Source: Actinomycetes bacterium (GTDB lineage: Bacteria; Actinomycetota; Thermoleophilia; Solirubrobacterales; JACPNS01). From it: a DNA stretch of 64,000 nt. Of the stretch, positions 59,530 through 64,000 are shown piece by piece; positions within the stretch are counted from its first letter, which is position 1; the number at the start of each line of letters is the position of its first letter. The position numbers and the translations under genes were made by a program. The stretch spans positions 1 to 64,000 of the forward strand of contig JAEYBE010000048.1 of the NCBI GenBank assembly GCA_023404495.1. The letters are read 5' to 3'. The notes under the pieces were generated by a model. That model saw only the letters and a program-made list of their open reading frames with translations. It ran no database searches and was not told the DNA's origin.

Positions 59530-60899
59530 GTCACCGCCTGCTCAACGTGCCACTCACCCGCGCGTATCTGATCACGACGATCGTCGCAATGCTGCCCGCG
59601 GTGCTCTTCGCGCTCTACTTCTTGGTGCGCATGGTCGGCGCGAGTTCCGGCGCCGAGCAGCTGCGCGCCAGCGCCAACGGCGAAGGGACGATCGACCCCG
59701 GGCAGGTGGACCTCTTTGCCGCGCCGCACAATGTTTGGATCTGGCTCGCCGGCGTGCTGATCACGTTCCTCTTCGCCGGCGCGCTGATCCGAATCGTGCT
59801 CGGCAACATCACGCTCAAGACGGTCGATCGAATGGTCGCCGAAGTGCGTTCCGCCGCGACTGGCGATCTCAGCATCGAGCCGGAAGTCACGATGGGCAAC
59901 GAGTACGGCGAACTCCAGCGCCAGTTCGGCCGGCTGGTGGCGAATTTCCGCACCACGATCACGCGGATCGATCGCGCCGCGCAAGATCTGCGGGCCGCGT
60001 CGGACGAGATGTCATTGACTTCAGACGAAGCGGGGCAGGCGATCGGCGAAGTTGCGCAAGCAATCGGCGCGATCAGTGAAGGCGCCGGCCATCAGGTCAG
60101 CCTGGTCGGCCGGTCCGCCGACCACATCGACTCGATCGAATCGGCCGTGCGCAACGCCAACGAACATGCATCGGAAGTGCGCCGTCAGAGCCAGAGCACC
60201 GCGCAGCTCGCCGACGCCGGGGTGGCGCGTGCGGCGGCCGTCGAGTCGGCGATGCAGGTGACGCTTTCGACCGCATACGACACGGCGGAGATCGTCCGCG
60301 AACTTGGGGAACGCTCGGCCCACATCGACACGATCGTGCAGTCGATCGCCGAGATCGCCGGCCAGACAAACATGCTCGCGCTGAACGCCTCGATCGAGGC
60401 GGCTCGCGCCGGTGAAGAGGGGCGCGGCTTCGCCAACGTCGCCGATGAAGTGCGCGTGCTGGCGGAGGACGCCCAGCGCGCGGTGGCCGAGATCGCCGTC
60501 GTGGTGGGCGAGATCGGCAATCAGACCTCAAGTGCGATCGCCGCGATGGAGGTCGGTATCGACCGCGTCGAGTACAGCGAGCAGACGGTCGTCCGCAACC
60601 GCCAGACATTCTCAGACATCAGCGCCGCAATCCACGAACTCGGTCAGCGGTCGGCCGAGATCGGCGAATCGATCGCCGGAATCGTCACCGCCTCGGCGCG
60701 TGCCCGCCAGCACATCGGTGAGGTCGCCGTGGTCGCAGAGCAGTCGAGCGCCACGACTGACGAAGTCAGCGCCTCGACCCAGCAGACCTCGGCGGCGGCG
60801 CAAGAAGTCACCGCTTCGGCGCAGCACGTTGCCGACACCGCGGCGCTCCTGGCCGAGCTCTCCGGGCGCTTCAAGCTGCCCGCGGGCCGCGCGGCGTGA
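59526..60899 (+). CDS. Methyl-accepting chemotaxis protein, pair 2 member B
   Basis: This 457-residue receptor starts MSHRLLNVPLTRAYLITTIV, like member B of pair 1. Membrane helices lie at ~14-37 and ~76-98, followed by HAMP (AATGDLSIEPEVTMGNEYGE). The tip is again diverged: GQTNMLALNASIEAARAGEE, then GRGFANVADEVRVLAEDAQR. It ends the chemotaxis block. Confidence 0.93.
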   Translation: MSHRLLNVPLTRAYLITTIVAMLPAVLFALYFLVRMVGASSGAEQLRASANGEGTIDPGQVDLFAAPHNVWIWLAGVLITFLFAGALIRIVLGNITLKTVDRMVAEVRSAATGDLSIEPEVTMGNEYGELQRQFGRLVANFRTTITRIDRAAQDLRAASDEMSLTSDEAGQAIGEVAQAIGAISEGAGHQVSLVGRSADHIDSIESAVRNANEHASEVRRQSQSTAQLADAGVARAAAVESAMQVTLSTAYDTAEIVRELGERSAHIDTIVQSIAEIAGQTNMLALNASIEAARAGEEGRGFANVADEVRVLAEDAQRAVAEIAVVVGEIGNQTSSAIAAMEVGIDRVEYSEQTVVRNRQTFSDISAAIHELGQRSAEIGESIAGIVTASARARQHIGEVAVVAEQSSATTDEVSASTQQTSAAAQEVTASAQHVADTAALLAELSGRFKLPAGRAA

Positions 60900-60932
60900 C
60901 ACCGCGCTCCGCGGATCTGTAGCGTGGAGCGC

Positions 60933-61316
60933 ATGATCATTTCAGAGGGGCAAGTCTTCGCTTGCGTTGCCGTGAGCAGCTTCGACATCGCCCGCGACTT
61001 CTACGGCGGCACGCTCGGCTTGCGTCAGACCGAGGAGAACATCGGCGGGCTCGGGTTCGAGTGCGGCGGCGGACGCATCTTCGTCTACATCTCCGACACG
61101 GCCGGCAGCGGCGAGGCGACGGCCGCGATGTGGGAGGTCGACGACGCAGTTGCGGCGGCGGCCGAGCTGATCGAGCGCGGCGTCGAATTCATCGAGTACG
61201 ACTTCGAGGGCGTTGAGTATTTAGACGGCGTTCATCACTTCAGCGAGAGCTTCAAGAACGCCTGGTTCAAGGATCCCGACGGGAATGTTCTCGGGATCGT
61301 CAGCGGCGATATGTAG
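60933..61316 (+). CDS. VOC (glyoxalase/bleomycin-resistance) family protein
   Basis: This 127-residue protein (from ATG 60933; GTG 60924 adds three residues) has the VOC beta-alpha-beta pattern: FACVAVSSFDIARDFYGGTL, LGFECGGGRIFVYI, and the C-terminal NAWFKDPDGNVLGIVSG with the usual metal-ligand Asp/Glu region. VOC proteins cover isomerases, dioxygenases and drug-binding proteins; the role cannot be told. It converges with the aldehyde dehydrogenase (9 bases between stops). Confidence 0.85.
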   Translation: MIISEGQVFACVAVSSFDIARDFYGGTLGLRQTEENIGGLGFECGGGRIFVYISDTAGSGEATAAMWEVDDAVAAAAELIERGVEFIEYDFEGVEYLDGVHHFSESFKNAWFKDPDGNVLGIVSGDM

Positions 61317-61325
61317 CGGCGCGAG

Positions 61326-62792
61326 CTAGAAGTCCATCCCGACGTACTTCGTCTCGAGGTACTCCTCGATGCCCTCAAAACCGCCCTCGCGTCCGAAGCC
61401 GCTTTGCTTGATGCCGCCAAACGGTGCCGCAGGGTTCGAGATCACGCCGCGATTGAGGCCGACCATTCCGGTCTCGAGGCCCTCAATCGTGCGGAACGCG
61501 CGGCCAAGATCGCGCGTGTATACGTAGGCGGCAAGGCCATATTCGGTGGCGTTGGCGCTGGCCAGCGCCTCCTCTTCGGTGGCGAATGTCTTGACCGGTG
61601 CCACCGGGCCGAAGACTTCGTCCGTGAGGATCGCCGCGTCTGCGCTCAGGCCACCGATCACGGTTGGCGGGTAGTAGAAGCCCGCGCCGTCGAGCCGCTC
61701 GCCGCCGGTCAGCAGGCGGCCGCCCTTGTCGGTCGCGTCGGCCACCAGGCCCTCGACAATCTCGCGCTGGGACTCGTTGATCAGCGGTCCGACCTGCACA
61801 CCCTCTTCGGTTCCGCGGCCGACCTTCATCGCGCCAAGGCGCGACGCGAGTTTCTCGGCAAACTCCGTGGCGATCGACTCATGCGCGTGAAAGCGGTTGG
61901 CAGCGGTGCAGGCCTCGCCGTTGTTGCGCATCTTGGCGAGGATCGCGCCCTCGACCGCGGCGTCGAGATCGGCGTCCTCGTGGACGATGAACGGCGCGTT
62001 GCCGCCCAGCTCCATCGAAACGGTCAGCACGTTCTCGGCCGACTGCTTGATCAACTCGCGCCCGACCTCGGTCGAACCAGTGAAGCTCAGCTTGCGCGTG
62101 CGCGGGTCCTTGAGCAGCGGTCCGACGATCGCGCTCGCGCTGCTGCCGCAGACGATGTTGACGACGCCTGCCGGCAGTCCGGCGTCGATCAGCGCCTGCC
62201 CAAGTGCAAACGAAGAGAGCGGGGTTTCCTTGGCGGGCTTCATCACGACGGTGCAGCCGGCGGCCAGTGCTGGCCCGATTTTGCGGGTGCCCATCGCGGC
62301 AGGGAAGTTCCACGGGGTCACAAATACACAAGGCCCGATCGGCTGCTTCATCGTCAGCACGCGGCCGACGCCGTTGGTCATCGTGCTGTAGCGCCCGGCG
62401 ATCCGAACGGACTCTTCGGAGAACCAACGGAAGAAATCGGCGGCGTAGGCGATCTCGGCCTTTGACTCAGAGATCGGTTTACCCATCTCCAGGGTCATCA
62501 GGAGCGCCAGCTCGTCGACCCGCTGCATCATCGACTCGTACACCGCGCGCAGAATCTCGCCGCGGTCGCGTGGCGCCGTCTGCGCCCAGGCGTCCTTGGC
62601 CGCCACTGCGGCGTCGAGCGCGGCCAGCGCTTCGGCTTCGCCTGCGTCGGCAATCTCGCAAAGCGGCTCGCCGGTTGACGGATCGATCACGGCGAGCTTC
62701 TTGCCGGTGTCGACCCACTCGCCTCCGATCAGCGCCCCCTTGGGAACGCTTGCGACTACTTCCTGTTCGAGGGCGGGCGTGATCGTCGTCAT
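61326..62792 (-). CDS. gabD: NAD(P)-dependent succinate-semialdehyde dehydrogenase (GabD-like)
   Basis: This 488-residue aldehyde dehydrogenase oxidises succinic semialdehyde to succinate in the GABA route or a related acid. Family signatures: FVTPWNFPAAMGTRKIGPAL, FTGSTEVGRELIKQ, the general base Glu in SMELGGNAPFIV, the catalytic Cys in NNGEACTAANRF, and the late PFGGIKQSGFGREGGFEGIE. The ATG at 62792 has a weak upstream site. Substrate is assigned by overall resemblance; other semialdehydes are possible. Confidence 0.88.
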   Translation of the reverse strand: MTTITPALEQEVVASVPKGALIGGEWVDTGKKLAVIDPSTGEPLCEIADAGEAEALAALDAAVAAKDAWAQTAPRDRGEILRAVYESMMQRVDELALLMTLEMGKPISESKAEIAYAADFFRWFSEESVRIAGRYSTMTNGVGRVLTMKQPIGPCVFVTPWNFPAAMGTRKIGPALAAGCTVVMKPAKETPLSSFALGQALIDAGLPAGVVNIVCGSSASAIVGPLLKDPRTRKLSFTGSTEVGRELIKQSAENVLTVSMELGGNAPFIVHEDADLDAAVEGAILAKMRNNGEACTAANRFHAHESIATEFAEKLASRLGAMKVGRGTEEGVQVGPLINESQREIVEGLVADATDKGGRLLTGGERLDGAGFYYPPTVIGGLSADAAILTDEVFGPVAPVKTFATEEEALASANATEYGLAAYVYTRDLGRAFRTIEGLETGMVGLNRGVISNPAAPFGGIKQSGFGREGGFEGIEEYLETKYVGMDF

Positions 62793-62898
62793 GCCCGGGA
62801 GCCTATTACGCGGCCCCTCGCGCAGATCCGCAACGCGCGGCCGGGGGCGGGGCGCCCTCCCTGCGCCCCGCGAAGCAGCCCGCGGCCTTTCTCCTTGC

Positions 62899-63357
62899 TC
62901 AGGAGGCCTTGTCGCGCGGGTCCGGCCCGAGGCCTGCCGTCACCCCGAGCACGCCGATTGCGGCGTAGAGAATCGCGGTCATGTCGTTGACCGGGATCAG
63001 GCCGATCACTGTCGCCGTGAACAGGCTCCACACCGTGACGACCAGGTAGATCACTCCGACAACGAGTGAGCTCCTGCGTGCGCGTTCTGTGGTCCTGCTG
63101 CCGGCCATCAGAACGACGCCGGTGACGAGCATCAACAGCCCGCTCCACCCGTTGACGTCCATGAACAGCAGGCGTTCCGTGACGATGCCGCTTCCAGTCG
63201 AGAAGTCGAAGTTGACCACCAACGCCGCGACTCCCGCGACGGTGAGGATCACGCCCGCGACTGCTGCGAACATCTGAGCGACCGTTCCATGGGCGATCTC
63301 AGAACCTACGTCCCTGAGTCCGTGCCCCTTCATGCCATGTGCTTCCACCGTATCCAC
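62899..63357 (-). CDS. DUF4383-like four-helix membrane protein
   Basis: This 152-residue protein has four hydrophobic helices (VAQMFAAVAGVILTVAGVAA, GLLMLVTGVVLMAG, VGVIYLVVTVWSLFTATVIG, AILYAAIGVLGVTAG). The spacing, with LIPVNDMTAIL before the last helix, matches the DUF4383 family of actinobacterial membrane proteins of unknown role. GTG 63348 is an alternative start, with AGAGG six bases before it. Confidence 0.75.
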   Translation of the reverse strand: MDTVEAHGMKGHGLRDVGSEIAHGTVAQMFAAVAGVILTVAGVAALVVNFDFSTGSGIVTERLLFMDVNGWSGLLMLVTGVVLMAGSRTTERARRSSLVVGVIYLVVTVWSLFTATVIGLIPVNDMTAILYAAIGVLGVTAGLGPDPRDKAS

Positions 63358-63467
63358 CTCTTTCAGAATTCGACGGTGAATCTACTTGGCGGCCCGGGAT
63401 GGGCCTCCTGCAGACATCAACACCAGCCCACTGCGCTCGTAACCATGGTCACAAGGAAAATTGCAAC

Positions 63468-64000
63468 ATGCGTCTGATTGAGACCGGAGTACCGGACGTG
63501 GCCGTCGCGCTGGTGCGCGCGGACAATCCGTCGCCGATGACGCTCGACGGCACCAACAGCTGGGTCTTCGCCGCCGGAGGCAATAGCTGGGTGATCGATC
63601 CCGGTCCCGACGATCGCGAGCACATCAGCCGGCTCGCCCAGGCTGCGCGCGAGCTCGGCGAGCCGACCGGTGTGCTGCTGACACACGATCATCTGGACCA
63701 CAGCGCTGGGCTTGAAGCTTCGTCGCAGGCGCTGGGGGGTGTTTCGATTCTGCGTCGCGGCGACGACTTCTCCGGTCTGCCGCTGGCAGCCGAGTGGACG
63801 CCCGGGCACGCGGAGGACCACCTCGTCTTCCATTTTGGCGGCGGCGGTCGCCGCGCGCTTTTCTCGGGCGACCTGATCCTCGGCCAGTCGTCGACGATCG
63901 TCCCGCCGGGCGGCGGGACGTTGATCGCATATCTCGATTCGCTCGCCCGAGTCGCGGAGATCGCGCCGGACATCATTCTCCCGGGCCACGGCGAGCCGAT
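63468..64000 (+). CDS. Metallo-beta-lactamase-fold hydrolase (partial, runs off the end)
   Basis: The N-terminal 177 residues are visible. ATG 63468 is preceded by AAGGAAAA. The metal-binding motif is THDHLDHSAG, with DPGPDD upstream, GHAEDHLVF and SGDLI for the next ligands, and PGHGEP near the end. The pattern resembles the LACTB2/glyoxalase-II-like group of hydrolases or nucleases. The C-terminus lies outside the window. Confidence 0.85.
   Translation, partial: MRLIETGVPDVAVALVRADNPSPMTLDGTNSWVFAAGGNSWVIDPGPDDREHISRLAQAARELGEPTGVLLTHDHLDHSAGLEASSQALGGVSILRRGDDFSGLPLAAEWTPGHAEDHLVFHFGGGGRRALFSGDLILGQSSTIVPPGGGTLIAYLDSLARVAEIAPDIILPGHGEP

Overview
The window is GC-rich bacterial chromosome from a member of the Actinomycetota, most likely class Thermoleophilia (Solirubrobacterales-like). 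This placement is an inference. It rests on the S10/spc/alpha ribosomal gene order, a LexA box of the Gram-positive/actinobacterial type (CGAACATATGTTCG), an ImuB/DnaE2 mutasome, many ATG-overlap and GTG/TTG starts, several apparently leaderless genes, and a chemotaxis block typical of environmental lineages. No 16S rRNA is present to confirm it.

Layout. (1) 1-11888: continuous ribosomal superoperon on the + strand, from the rpsC tail through rplP, rpmC, rpsQ, rplN, rplX, rplE, rpsN, rpsH, rplF, rplR, rpsE, rpmD, rplO, secY, adk, map, rpmJ, rpsM, rpsK, rpsD, rpoA and rplQ. infA is absent from its usual place between map and rpmJ. S3, S17 and S5 carry long low-complexity tails. (2) 11917-16070: two tandemly duplicated secreted beta-propeller genes on the - strand. 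They are inserted between rplQ and truA/surE, and a decayed truA 5' copy marks the duplication unit. (3) 16067-24854: a secreted BNR-repeat protein, a MazEF-type toxin-antitoxin pair, ligA, an 1106-aa secreted protein and a PBP4-type D,D-carboxypeptidase. (4) 24932-31772: acyl-CoA synthetase, a two-domain fatty acyl-CoA reductase, a Nif3-like protein, and a small ORF/Zn-alcohol dehydrogenase/TetR unit. (5) 31769-37673: two coupled diguanylate cyclases, tRNA-Pro(CGG), an MFS drug exporter with its TetR regulator and tandem operators, and a TetR gene without a standard start codon. (6) 37695-42867: a reductase/phosphoesterase/START-like/acyltransferase unit, then rubredoxin plus acyl-CoA desaturase. 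(7) 42881-49188: SOS mutasome genes imuB and dnaE2, each starting inside a perfect LexA box, separated by a nested set of palindromes and a cation diffusion facilitator. (8) 49249-60899: chemotaxis cluster cheB-cheR-cheA-cheC-cheD-cheY, a pair of receptors, cheW, and a second receptor pair. (9) 60933-64000: VOC protein, succinate-semialdehyde dehydrogenase, DUF4383 membrane protein, and the start of a metallo-beta-lactamase-fold hydrolase.

How parts work together. Region 1 is translation, transcription and secretion housekeeping. Region 4, together with the desaturase/rubredoxin pair, suggests active long-chain acyl metabolism (activation, reduction to aldehyde/alcohol, desaturation). Region 7 is a DNA-damage-inducible mutagenic repair module. 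Region 8 is a nearly complete chemosensory pathway with receptors that lack large extracellular sensor domains; no flagellar genes are visible here.

The most unusual observations are: the LexA box doubling as the first codons (M-F-V) of both mutasome genes; the four-element nested inverted repeat between imuB and the transporter gene; the tandem duplication that left a truA relic; the AUA-start candidate of a TetR gene; and the two translationally coupled receptor pairs that each combine one canonical and one diverged signalling tip.
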